Made by a program: the position numbers and the translations under genes. DNA of 64,000 nucleotides from Gnetum montanum (lineage: Eukaryota > Streptophyta > Gnetopsida > Gnetales > Gnetaceae): assembly GCA_015680685.1 (NCBI GenBank), contig MNCI01001898.1:229687-293686 (forward strand), in the 5' to 3' direction. The notes beneath the pieces were generated by a model. The model was given only the letters and a program-made list of their open reading frames with translations. It was not told where the DNA came from and ran no database searches. Below are positions 35,263 to 46,117 of this stretch, piece after piece; the first letter of the stretch is position 1; each line of letters begins with the position of its first letter.

Positions 35263-35601
35263 TTGACTGATCTGAGAAGTCCCCTCATATACCTTCAAGT
35301 GGCAGGAAACAAGCCATGCAAAGCTCTCTTAGATTTGGGAATAGGTGTCAATTTAATTTCACACGATATGTATAAGACTTGGAACCTGCCCCTGATGAAG
35401 AAAAGCAACATTCAGGTTGAGTTGGCAAACGAATCCATAACTGTACCCTTGGGATTGTTAGAAGATATCGTGACCATTATTTGTGGGTGGTCCTATCTTG
35501 CTAACTTCTTGGTCATCCGGGTTGACAATTATAGGGGGAATTTCCCAATCATAATGGGGAGAGCCTGGCTTAGCATGATGGATGCACAATTGGAACTCTG
35601 A
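35263..35601 (+). pseudogene. Element B protease domain
   Basis: This is a 112-codon open frame: LQVAGNKPCKALLDLGIGVN carries the aspartyl protease active site as DLGI, close to the DLGA form of Athila-type proteases. Later come SITVPLGLLEDIV and PIIMGRAWLS (the G-R-P/A-W-L flap-side motif). The domain looks complete. It is joined by broken frames to the gag tail before it and to reverse transcriptase after it, so it is part of a dead polyprotein. Confidence 0.75.
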
Positions 35602-35999
35602 GATCTCTCCCTTGAAATTTCAAAAGAAAATCCTTTTGGAAAGATTGAGAAGAAGCGCATTCCATGCATCGCGTATAGTGACTCAAGGTGCAATTGTGTG
35701 CAACAACTTTGGTCCACTAAGCAGACATCTATTCAAGCATGCAGTTGGTGTGCCAAAGAATCACAAGTTCAATGATGCCTGTATGTAGCAGCCACAAATT
35801 AAAAAGGCACCCAGTGGCTGAATGCTAACTCTAATAGCAACACTTTATGCATAGAACCATCTAAGGACCTTGTATGTTCCTATATGAAAAGCATGGATGA
35901 ATTGCAAAAGGTCCATCAATAAGTCTTTGTTGTTGATGATAGTGATGATTGGGGAAAGCTACAGATCCCTAAGAGCTTTATACAAGAGCCCTTCAAACT

Positions 36000-36760
36000 G
36001 AAAACCTTACCGGCCAATTTGGAATATGCATTCTTGCAGAACAACAAGCTGGTAATCATCAATGTCACTCTTGCTCCTAAGCAAAAGAGGAAATTGTTGA
36101 AAATGGTGAACAAATGGATGGCTGCTTTTGCATGGTCATATCATGAATTGATGGGAGTTGACCCTAGGATATGCCAACATCAAATCTATATTGACTCCTC
36201 CATGAAGCCACGACAACAACCACAAAGATGATTGAACCCCAAACTAAAGCAAGTTTTCAAGGATGAAATTGAACAATTGTTGAAGGCAAGGTTCATCTAC
36301 TCTATTGCAAATAGTGAATGGGTCAATCCACTCATTATTGTGCCAAAGAAGGGTGGAAAATGGAGGGTCTATATAGATTTCTGACTACTAAACATGGTGA
36401 TCTTTAAGGATCACTTCCCACTTCCATTTGTGGATCAAGTGTTGGATACTATTGTTGGGCATTGTTACTATAGCTTTTTGGATGGTTATAGTGGCTATAA
36501 CCAAATCCAAATCGCACCTGAAGACCACACCAAAACAGCATTTACAAGTCCCTAGGAAACTTTTGCATATAAGAAGATGCCCTTTGGCTTGTGCAATTAT
36601 GCTAGCAACCTTCCAACGCCTTGTCCTTAGCATCTTTCAGCAACAAATTGGTAATGGAGTAGAAGTCTTCATGAATGACTTCTCTACCTATAGAGTAACA
36701 TTTGAACAAGCCTTGGACTACTTTAAGTAAGTTTTAAAAAGATGCGTGAAAAAAAATTTA
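36000..36760 (+). pseudogene. Element B reverse transcriptase
   Basis: Readable motifs in order are CQHQIYIDSS (36170), then EQLLKARFIYSIANSEWVNP in substance (36270), VPKKGGKWRVYIDF (36343), FLDGYSGYNQIQI (36478) and KMPFGLCN (36577). The catalytic FMDD-type motif is FMND (36668-36679), with the first Asp lost by a G-to-A change. Frameshifts occur at the palm and after FGLCN, and stops replace Arg (cga to tga) and Trp. No active enzyme can be made. Confidence 0.8.
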
Positions 36761-36989
36761 CAGCTCAATTGGAAAAAGAGCCACTTGATGGTCTAAGAGG
36801 GCATTGTTCTAGGGCACTACATTTCACAAGCAAGGATTAGTGTAGATCTTAAAAAAATCAAGGTCATCCAAGGAATCACTAGTCAACTGAGTACTGTAAA
36901 AGATGTTTTATCATTCCTTGGCTACACTGGTTATTACCAATGCTTCATTGAGAATTTCTCTAAGATCTCCAAGCCTTTGCTAGAACTCA

Positions 36990-37460
36990 AAAAGAAAGAT
37001 ACTCCATTTATCTAGACCAAGGAATGCAAATCTGCATTCCAAACACTCAAACAGAAGCTTGTAGAAACTCCAATTCTACGCGCACTTGACTAGTCTAGAC
37101 CTTTTCATATCATGATGGATGTGTCTAATTATGCATTAGGAGCCATACTTACATAGTTGGATGATCAAAGATTCCCATATTATATTTACTATGCAATCTG
37201 AAGCATTGTGGGTGCTCAACTTAACTACACCACCACTAAAAAGGAATTAATGGTGGTGGTGTTTGTCTTGGAAAAATTTTAACACTATGTGCTCAAGTAC
37301 AAGGTGTTTGTACATACTGATCACAGTGCCATCTGGTTCTTGATGAACAAACCAACGGTAAGTCCTTGTATCATATGGTGGCTTGTGATCCTTTAGGAAT
37401 TTGACCTTACTATGGTAGATAGGAAGGGAACTAAGAATGTGGTCATTGATTACTTATCTC
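36990..37460 (+). pseudogene. Element B RNase H domain
   Basis: It follows reverse transcriptase. The text AFQTLKQKLVETPILRA, FHIMMDVSNYALGAIL, LNYTTTKKELMVVVF and FVHTDHSAIWFLMNKP gives the usual Ty3/gypsy RNase H order (D in MMDVS, E in KKEL, D in HTDHS). Single stops interrupt it. Confidence 0.75.
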
Positions 37461-37619
37461 AGTTACGATGGGATAGTGCAGAGGAGGAGGAGCCACTCTC
37501 TAATCAATTTCCAAACAAACCCCTCTTTGTAGGAGAAATCAATAAGAAGATGCCCACAAGATCAACTTGGTTCAATGACATCCTCACCTATCTCTCAACA
37601 CAAGAATTACCAAAAGAGT

Positions 37620-38600
37620 GGGATCATCAAAAGAATTAGCAGTTTCTTCACAAGGCCAAGCACTTCATGGGAATCAACGGACACCTTTACAAGGTGTTTG
37701 TTAATGGCTTGGTTTGATGGTACGTCCTTGATGTGGATACACTGTGCATCCTCCAGGATGCTCATGAGGCCCCTTGTGGGGGCCACTATGCTAGACAACA
37801 CATGATCCTTAAGATCCTGTTTGCAAGATATTACTGGACCATACTTTTTAGAGATGAGTAATGGTTCACCTACTCCTATGAACAATTTCAAAGAGATAGT
37901 GAGATGATTGCACAAATGGAGGGATCCCAATAGTGGATCTAACCACTAGAACCCTTTGATATTTGGGGCATCGACTTCATGGGTCCCATCACACCCATGT
38001 CCAACGGGAAGGTGTACATCATCGTCGCAGTAAACTACTATACTAAGTGGGCAAAGGCAACAGCTGTTACCGACTGTTCCTTAAACACAGCTACACAGTT
38101 TGTCCAACAACAAATCATGAACAGGTTTGGGGTGCCATGTGCACTCATTTCAAATAATGGAACTCATTTCACGAGCACTACTTTTCGTAAACTTATGCAA
38201 CACTTGGGAGTCGAACATAAATTTACAACACCTTATCACCCCCCAAGCCAATGAGCAAGCCAAAGTCACAAATAGGAAGATTACAAGGATCCTAACCAGG
38301 ACCATTAGCAAATATAAAAGGGATTGGAGCACAAAACTTAATGATGCCCTTTGGGCCTATCGCTCCATGTGAAAACTTTCTATAGGCTACTCTCCTTACA
38401 AGTTAGTATACAAGAAACTACCGAAACTTCCAGTTCAGGCAGAACTCCAAAAACTATCTACCACCAGTGACTTGGGTCTTAACTTATCACTAGCACAACA
38501 AGAATGACTCATCAACTTGAATGTGCTAGATGAGAATCAATTAGTAGCCCTATCATCAAATGAAATCCACAAGGCCTATAATAAAAAAATGTCATGATCT
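37620..38600 (+). pseudogene. Element B integrase
   Basis: A zinc-binding N-terminal part (AHEAPCGGHYARQHMILKIL around 37765, HHCC relic) is followed by the core FDIWGIDFMGPITPMSNGKV (37955-38015), YYTKWAKATAV, ISNNGTHFTS (38147) and YHPPSQ..QAKVTNRKI (38235). The expected catalytic D-D-E is D-N-K here: the second Asp is Asn and the Glu is Lys, both by G-to-A changes. The C-terminal NDALWAYRSM and YSPYKLVYKK follow. No chromodomain was seen. Confidence 0.8.
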
Positions 38601-39988
38601 TAGGATTCGAAAGGTAACATTTCAACATGGAGATAAGGTACTCTACTAGAACCCCACACATGTACCACAACATACTAAGTTTCAAACACTGTGGAAGGGA
38701 CCTTATATTTTTTTCAAAACCTTTCCATCCGAAGCCTTGCTTATACACAAACTTGAGGATCCCACAAAAACACAGTTAATTAATACACAACAATTAAANC
38801 AATTTTTTTTTGCAAGTTTTTGTTTTACACCTTTTTATTTTACAACATCATTCGTACATTTTCCATTCTTGCTTACTTTTTCTTTCTTTATTTACTTATC
38901 TATTTATTTGTTTGTTTGTTTTTATAAATATTTTTTATATATACTTTTCATTAATCAATAGTCTTATTATCACAAGATGTATTGGTGCAGTTGTTTCTCT
39001 TTGCACTAGGTTGCATGATATGGTCCACCTAATATATCTAGCTCCTGCCTTTGCATTGTTATTCTAGGTAGTCACATTAAACCCTCATTTCATGTAAGAG
39101 GCAATGAGTCCACGTTATCCGCCCATCCACCCACTCCATGGTTTTCCTTCTTTTGGAAACATATAATCCCTTTCAACTAAATACAACTTTAATTAATTCA
39201 TGACTTGAGTAGTTTCTAGACTTGAGAAGGACCCAACGGTTTGAACAGGGTATGACCTCAAGGGGAATGCAACATTTTTCATACTTTTCTATTCCCATGT
39301 ATGTGAGCATGTGTCTTCATAGACTTCTTACTACTCCATATCCTCTCCTAACTAGAAGTCACTTGGCAATTTGGCCTTACATGGTGTGGTCCTCATCACT
39401 CAGAAAAAAGAGAGAGAGATACAGGATTCAAAGCACACCCCTTGGCCAAATGCACGTGAAAATGCATGGGTCTTTGCATGGTATGGTTCCCAGAATAAAA
39501 AAAACACATGGGAATTCAAAGCATACCCCTTAGACCACCTCGAATGGGCTACAAGTACTCATTATGGAACTTCCTTTGTCTCCTCTAACTTAACCCTTTT
39601 TCACTTCCTCTCACTCACTCATGTTGGAGTGGTGGTTGTTTGTGGGAGAGCATTCTCGTGCCCCAAGGGGATGAACTAGTCTTCGAATGTTACTACGATG
39701 TCACTGCACGTGGTTGGTTTTGGATCTAGACTAAGGATGAATCCTACTAGGTCACTTAATTACACACTTCACAAGGGATTTCATGTGACCAAAATTAGGA
39801 ATTCTATCTCATTCCCTCCTCTCTTCATCATTTTCTTTCGCTTATTCACCTCATTGTCAGTTCTATGTCTTGAGTATCTATCATGCTCTGTTGGAACTTC
39901 TAATTCTTTGTCTAGTTCTTATGGTTTTGGGTATTAACTTGTGGTCACCATTAATTAACTACGGGGCCCATAGACTCTTGTGTTGACA
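38601..39988 (+). other. Element B post-pol spacer
   Basis: This is non-coding spacer, T-rich at 38805-38960 with a lone N at 38799. It shares ordered blocks with element C 23500-24608. Short frames here (for example 39222-39533) do not align with anything in C and are probably chance. Confidence 0.5.
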
Positions 39989-40043
39989 ATATGCAAGGGC
40001 TACTGAGGCTATTGCCTACTATGGGGAGGTCCCACTTGCATAT
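39989..40043 (+). ncRNA. Conserved post-pol RNA hairpin, copy in element B
   Basis: The arms atatgcaag (39989-39997) and cttgcatat (40035-40043) are perfect 9-bp complements around a 37-nt interior. Inner GGC/GCC and GGG/CCC mini-stems are possible, giving a three-way-junction shape. Copies in A and C have other arm sequences that also pair. Confidence 0.55.
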
Positions 40044-40309
40044 CCTTTAGTTCTGCTTGTTAATCTCCTATTCCCTTGATATGGTTGGTTGATCATTTTG
40101 TGCTAACCATTACACAATCCCCCATCCGCAAAGTTTCATACTATGAAATTCTCTTCATTTCGACTCTTCTTCTAATTACACTCTTCCTTCCTCTTTCATC
40201 CATACTATTCTCTAGTCTCTGAAACCTCGAATCACCCCCATGTTGTACTCTAATTCATAGCTTTAGACATTTTCTTCAATGGTCAATGCAAGTCAACAAT
40301 CAAAGCACA

Positions 40310-40450
40310 ACTACATCAACTAGGCCCCGTATATGCATCCCCCTGTGTTTACACAACCTTGTCTATGCAGCCTCGTCAACACATGACAAAAATGCTATAT
40401 ATACCCATGTTGCGCCTTTGAATTTTTTCCATTTGTGCAAATAGCTAGGG
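40310..40450 (+). promoter_or_regulatory. Internal LTR-promoter-like segment in element B
   Basis: catcaactaggccccg and gcctcgtcaacacatgac resemble the U3 words of B's own LTR (gttgactaggcc, gcctcgttgatg). They are followed by gctatatata (TATA-like) and 60 bases later by agctaggggagtttttccat, like the LTR R region. It lies about 390 bases upstream of the 3' ORF start. Confidence 0.4.
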
Positions 40451-40833
40451 GAGTTTTTCCATTTTTCTATATCAATTCTTCTTTCCATGCACCTACTTTT
40501 CCTACCGCATGTCCTCATCTACCCATCCTTTCCCTCTTTTGTAACCAGAGGTATGCTCTTCATCATGGGGGGGTCAGATCTATAATTATTGTAATTATCA
40601 AAAATAAGTATTGTAATTATAAAAAGACTCAACACCTCTCAAGGGATAGACAAGAAAAAACATAAATAAGATTATAAATTGCAACTTGTGTCTTATTGTT
40701 TTTTCTAATCCCTCAACTATACTCTTGAGAACCTAATAGGATGCACGTGCCATTGTCATAGCTTGGTCAAAATGAGAAGGTATATTATTGTCATTTTTAG
40801 CAACTTATACACATTTTAATTCATGGTTATGCT

Positions 40834-43662
40834 ATGACTACAAATGGCACCCAAACTGAGGCATCCAAGGGGAGAAGGACCATCCCAACCAAGGGACAAG
40901 TGATCGAGAACAGGAAGAGGATGAGGCACACAACCTCCAAAGCATCTAAAGGGCTCACACACAACTGGCCCCCTGCGAAGAACCTAATGTGGAATCTGTT
41001 TATTAGATTCCCGAAGTGAACATCCCTAGCAAAAAATTGCAAAAGGACGAGACTCCTATGGTAGCACCATAGCTTGAGGTCATCCTAACCCAAGCATGTA
41101 TTGACGCTATTAAGTTGAGGGAGATGCAATGAACGTCCTTCAAGAGTTGAACTTTGGACCATTTCTAGAGAATGCACCAGAGGAAGTCAAAACTCAAATT
41201 GCCAAATTCTCCTAGGTGATCAATCATCACCTGTAGTGGTGAATGGTACCTAGGTGAAACTTACCTTTTTTGGATGAATCGACAACTAGAGTCCATAGTA
41301 AGAATCAAAGATATTCATATCTCTTACTCTGCCAAAGTAATTCCACAAGCTCTAGGGTTGCCAGAGATTGGAGCTGACATGGCAAAGATTCCTAAACAAC
41401 CAGACCTCGAGGTAAAAGGGGAGTGGATCAGGTAGTGCTATGGGATAGAACACAAGTAGTTTGACACCCTAACCACCATAGAGAGGGATTATTCAAAAAT
41501 TGCATCTTACCACATGAATCCAATAGTAAGACCCAACAAGATCACAGCCTTCTCTGCTCATGCATGTGCTACTCTAAGCGGAAAGTTCCCCATCAACCTT
41601 CCATAGTTACTTTTTCTAGACATTGAAAAGAGATTTGTTGATAACAAATGTGGAAGGTAGACTCTACCTTTCCCCTGCCTAATTAGAAAATTTTGTAAAT
41701 GGGCAGGGATAGCACGATACGTCAATGACACACTTCGTCATGCCTTGATTGCCTCGTGGCAAGAGATGATGAAGGACAAGACTCTAGCCACAAAACAACT
41801 CAAGGAAGAGCAAAAACCACCTCCACTACTTGCACAAACAACAAGGTCAAGCTTGCAAACAATCGCAAAACAAGAGTGATCAGTAGGAACTGGTGGAGGA
41901 GAAGACACTTCAATCTATCGCCTTGCGATGAGCCATCTTGAGCAAGTGGCTAAATTGGTGAGTCTGCTAGAGAGAGTAGGGCTGATGTTCACTGTCACCC
42001 GAATGTAAGTACCTACTAGAACTGACCCCAATTTCTGAGAAGTAACAGTGTCCACTCAACAATTATTTTCTAAAATTTCAAGAAATGCTGCTACTTTTTC
42101 AATGCACTTGGAGGATGGAGAAATGGTAACTATCTTAGTAATGCAACACCAAGGAGAAGAACTTGCAACTGAAGTGCTTGTTGACATAATTTTTATGGCC
42201 TTTAATGCACCTACAGTGCCTATATCAAATGTACATGGACTTGAAGATGTACAGATGTCCACAAGAACTTCATGTAGCAAGATCAATGCAGCCCAACATG
42301 AAGAGTCGTTGGACCGATTGGTGGGAATTAGGCAACTGCTTTTGGATGTCTTTGATCTTTCGAATAACATTACTGTGACCCAGTCGGAGCTGCTCTTAGC
42401 AAGGGGCAAGTGCCTCATCTTGGAGGGGCAACTTGAAGTGGCACAAGCATATCATAAACGCTTGGCTATGGAAGTTGACCAATTAAGAACCCAACTTGCT
42501 GATCCAGCTCTCCTCAACTATGAACTCACTAAGGATGAAGCTTTTCAACAACTTCAAATCAAACTTCAGAAGGTTGAGGGTGAGCAAGAGTCAGCCATCT
42601 GTAAGAAGTCCTTAACATACACTCATGCTTACCATCTAAACAAGAACTTGGTAGAGGTTTGCTAGGAGAATGTCAGGATGATTGCAAAAGTTCATCACCT
42701 ATGCAATGTTGGTGTGGAGAATCAACACATGAAAAACTTCATTCATCAACAACAGGAGGAGCTAGCTAGGGTAAACACTGATGTGAGGAGATTGGCAGTT
42801 GAAAATCGTAATCTATCTATGGAGGAAGTTCGAGCATTGCAAAAAAAAATCAGCAATTGAAATCACCACTTGGAAAAATAAGGTCCTTAAGTTTGAACAA
42901 GTTAAAAATCACTATAGGGACCAAGTGGGATTGCTAAAGGAAGTCAACGAAAAAGAAATTCAAGTTGCAAAGGCTAAAATGAACCAGACACTCCAACAGC
43001 TCAAGGAAGGAGGTGAGGTGTGGTAGCCCATCTTCAACCGATTGAATGCCTACAACTAGGCTAAGATCTGTCTCAAGTAGTTACAAATTGAAGAGATGAT
43101 GGAGTACATGGAGTTAGCCAATCTCTGTTATGCAAACCTGACAATGCTAATAGCTAGAAGGCCATGGTCAAACCTGGAGAAACAAGTGGCCACCTCATAT
43201 TCTTTATACGAGGGCAACTTTCAAGCACATAAAGAGATAAAGCAATAGCTAGAAATAGCCAATGCAAAACTAAAAGTTCTTCGCACTCATTTTGAAGGAA
43301 AACATGTGGTTGTAGAGATCTTGGCCCGATGAATGAACAACTACTAGCAGCTACAGACATCGATTCGAGCGTTCGACATCAAACGAAAACAATTCCCTAC
43401 TGAGTTTGTCAATTTGAAGGAACTCTTTCCTGCATTTCCATGTCCTTGGGATGTTCCTATTCCAGCACATATTGGTGAAGCTTCTTGGACAGTGAACGAT
43501 CCCAAAAGTAAAGAATATAAAATGAGGGCATTGTTGAAGGCTTTTCAATTACCTCTGGAAGTTGCAGCTACCGTAGGGCAACCGTCATCAACACCACAAT
43601 AGCCACATGCACTAAAAGCTAGTGAAGGCCCATCAAAACCACTATCGTTAGGGACGGTATGA
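40834..43662 (+). pseudogene. Element B 3' ORF: plant-transposon-protein-like domain plus coiled coil
   Basis: From the ATG at 40834 to the TGA at 43660-43662 is 943 codons, with compensating frameshifts and several stops inside. The first third has a domain resembling the 'putative plant transposon protein' family (PF20167 by memory): ELNFGPFLENAPEEVKTQ, YHMNPIVRPNKITAFSAHAC, LSGKFPINLP, LPFPCLIRKFCKWAGIA. From 42048 comes a 205-codon open frame (SMHLEDGEMVTILVMQHQGE...), then helical coiled coil (HQQQEELARVNTDVRRLAVE). The tail FPCPWDVPIPAHIGEASW lies near 43436-43490. It occupies the env-like position of Athila elements. Nothing shows that it is an envelope, as no signal peptide or clear membrane segment is visible. 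Confidence 0.65.
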
Positions 43663-43867
43663 CCTTCTTCAACAACTTTAGCATTTTTCAATAGGGTGTT
43701 CAATTTTGTCTCTGAACATGATAATTTTATAATTTATTTTTTTCGTAGACCCGAGCACTTGGTATGTTAATAGAGTCAGTGTGTGTAAATATGTTTCATC
43801 GTATGTTCAGTTAATAACTTCATACCTTCCAAGTTTTAATAAACTCGAGGATGTGTTTTCCCTCAGT

Positions 43868-43877
43868 CGTGGGGGTA
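43868..43877 (+). promoter_or_regulatory. Element B polypurine tract
   Basis: cgtgggggta directly precedes the 3' LTR. Confidence 0.85.
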
Positions 43878-44771
43878 TGATGAAGTGTTCAGTTGATACG
43901 TCGACTAGGCCATGTTAACGGAGCCTCGTTGACACAGCTGCATTGATGTGACCCCATCAACATATCCATCCATGCATTAACGTAACCCCGTTAACGTAGA
44001 GTTTGTTTCTTACTATAAATATGCATGCACCTGTAGCATTTATGGCATCTTTTGGAGTAGTTGTAGTGAAACTCTTATAGTTTGTTCCTGTAAGAGTTAG
44101 AATATTTTCCAAGTGCCCAAAGCAAGTGTGAGAAAGGTGTATGGCTCTTTATTCAAGCATTAATGTACCTAAGCCCGTTGGCATGACCGACAATAAAGAC
44201 GAGCTTTTTGAGCATTCCTTGCATCATTTGGATTTAATCACTTAAGCATTTTAAGATTTTAATATTTCTACGCTTTAATAATTTTAGAAGCTTTTATTGT
44301 TATCATTTTATAGTTATTGTCCTTTCATATCTTATGAGAATCATAGGCACAACCATCTCGAACATAAATCAAACACTTGGTAACCCAGTGACACTTAATG
44401 TCTAGTAACCCAACAATGGTTAGGGTATGCTTAGGATATGCATGGAAGATGGGATTGGTTGCTTATGCTAGGGAGAGTTAAGCGATACGGTAGAATAATT
44501 ATAGATTACACAAATTTTTATTCCCTATAATTAAAGAATTAAACTTTAAAAGATAAAAAGAAAACCAATAAAAATCATTTGCCTCTATCTCACTTAACCA
44601 TCGCTTTAGAACACCACAAGTGAGGTTGGGAAGACAACAACCATTCTAACTAAGTCTTGCTAGTTAGAGTTCGGTGTATGCAAGTGCTTATAGTCTACAA
44701 AATTCAATCGAGTTGTGCATGAACGCCCATGATTCGTATGGTTGGGCATAGGGGTACCTCGTCGCTCATCA
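43878..44771 (+). repeat. Element B 3' LTR
   Basis: 894 bp, exactly the length of the 5' LTR, TGATGAAG...CTCATCA, TATA at 44013-44021. Its last 208 bases are the first unit of a tandem triplication. Confidence 0.9.
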
Positions 44772-45202
44772 ATTAAACCAATAAAAATAATTTGCCTCAA
44801 TCTCACTTAACCATTGCTTTAGAACACCACAAGTGAGGTTGGGAAGACAACAACCATTCTAACTAAGTCTTGCCAGTTAGAGTTCGGTGTATGCAAGTGC
44901 TTATAGTCTACAAAATTCAATCGAGTTGTGCATGAACGCCCATGATTCGTATGGTTGGGTGTAGGGGTACCTCGCCACTCATCAATTAAACCAATAAAAA
45001 TCATTTACCTCAATCTCACTTAACCATCGCTTTAGAACACCACAAGTGAGGTTGGGAAGACAACAACCATTCTAACTAAGTCTTGCTAGTTAGAATTTGG
45101 TGTATGCAAGTGCTTATAGTCTGCAAAATTCAATCGAGTTGTGCATGAACACCCATGATTCGTATGGTTGGACATAGGGGTACCTCGCTGCTCATCAATT
45201 AT
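44564..45202 (+). repeat. Three tandem copies of a 213-bp unit (LTR end plus target flank)
   Basis: Units start at 44564, 44777 and 44990 with accaataaaaat. Each ends with CTCATCA followed by atta(a/t). The unit therefore includes the LTR terminus and the target-site bases, so the duplication happened after integration. The true right target duplication ATTAT follows the third copy. Confidence 0.9.
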
Positions 45203-46100
45203 CCTTAGCTCTATCCATTTTGGCTTTTTTTTATGAGTACGATCATGAAATTTCTATCTTTATCAATTTTTTTACTATACTTTTGCACAAAATCTAAAGC
45301 TAAATTGATAATCTTGTTTGTAATTCTAGTGGGTAAACCATAGACCAAGTTGTAAGCTAACATTCCAATAGCCTTCTTAAATCTAATAAAATCAGTCCAT
45401 AATGCAGATTGTAAGTAATCAATCCAATTTCTTGGATTTCCCTCCATCAACTTCTTAATGTAGGAAATAAGCTTTTTTATTTGTAGATTCAACTAAGCCA
45501 TTTCCATGAGGATAATAATTTGAAGAAGAAAATAAAAAGACGTATTTTTTAATGCCCATGTTATAAATTCTTTAGACTGAAAAGCAAGTCCATTGTCAGA
45601 TACCAACACTTCAGGTAGACCAAAATAACTTAGAATCTGATCATCCAAAAATTTAATCACATTTGATGCTGAACTTTTTCTTAAAGTCTTTGTTTTGGAC
45701 CATTTGGTAAAGTAATCAGTAGTTGTAAGAATAAACTTATATCCATTTCTCGAAGGAGTAATTGTACTAATAAAATCTAAGCCCCATTGCTAAAATGGTC
45801 TATCTACAATTCCCGATTTTAAAGGAGCTCTAGCCTTTTTAATTTTTGGTCCATGAATTTGACATTTGTAACATCTTTGAATTTTCAAACTAATATCTTA
45901 ATATATATTAGGCCAATAAAAACCATAACAGAGTATATATTGCATAGTGGACTTAGGAGATTCATAGAATAAATTAGAATGACCATGGAATTGTTCTAGA
46001 ATAAGACCAATTTGATCATTATGAACACATTCCAAAAAAAACCCCTATGAAATCCTTTTTGTATAAAACCCCATATTTAACCATAAGTTTATTTGTCATT
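45203..46100 (-). pseudogene. Element F integrase (N-terminal and core)
   Basis: The zinc-finger relic QRCYKCQIHGPK (about 45850-45885) is followed by WGLDFISTITPSRNGYKFIL (45730-45790), then VSDNGLAFQSKEF (45580-45620) and HGNGLVEST (45500-45520). So the D-D-E catalytic triad looks intact. The region ends with LVYGLPTRITNKIINLALDF (45290-45340) before the B insertion. The C-terminal part lies at 31400-31645. Confidence 0.75.
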
Positions 46101-46117
46101 TTAAAGAAATCTCTCTT

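Larger units (their letters stand above)
31646..45197 (+). mobile_element. Element B: 13.5-kb Athila-like Ty3/gypsy retrotransposon with extra 3' ORF
   Basis: The order is LTR, tRNA-Asp-type primer site, gag, protease, reverse transcriptase, RNase H, integrase, non-coding spacer with conserved hairpin, internal promoter-like segment, 3' ORF, polypurine tract, LTR. The target duplication is perfect (ATTAT). Protease motif DLGI (family DLGA) and reverse transcriptase text point to the Athila branch. All enzymes are broken: FMDD is FMND, and two integrase acidic residues are changed. The two LTRs have equal length (894 bp) and differ by roughly one base in ten by eye, so insertion is old. It sits inside element F's integrase gene. 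Confidence 0.9.

Noticed and set aside
39222-39679. Two overlapping 100-codon frames in the B spacer
   Set aside because: They are not conserved in the aligned spacer of element C and have no motif.
40834-43662. Calling the 3' ORF an envelope gene because of its position
   Set aside because: I saw no signal peptide, membrane segment or cleavage motif. The sequence is a plant-transposon-like domain followed by coiled coil.
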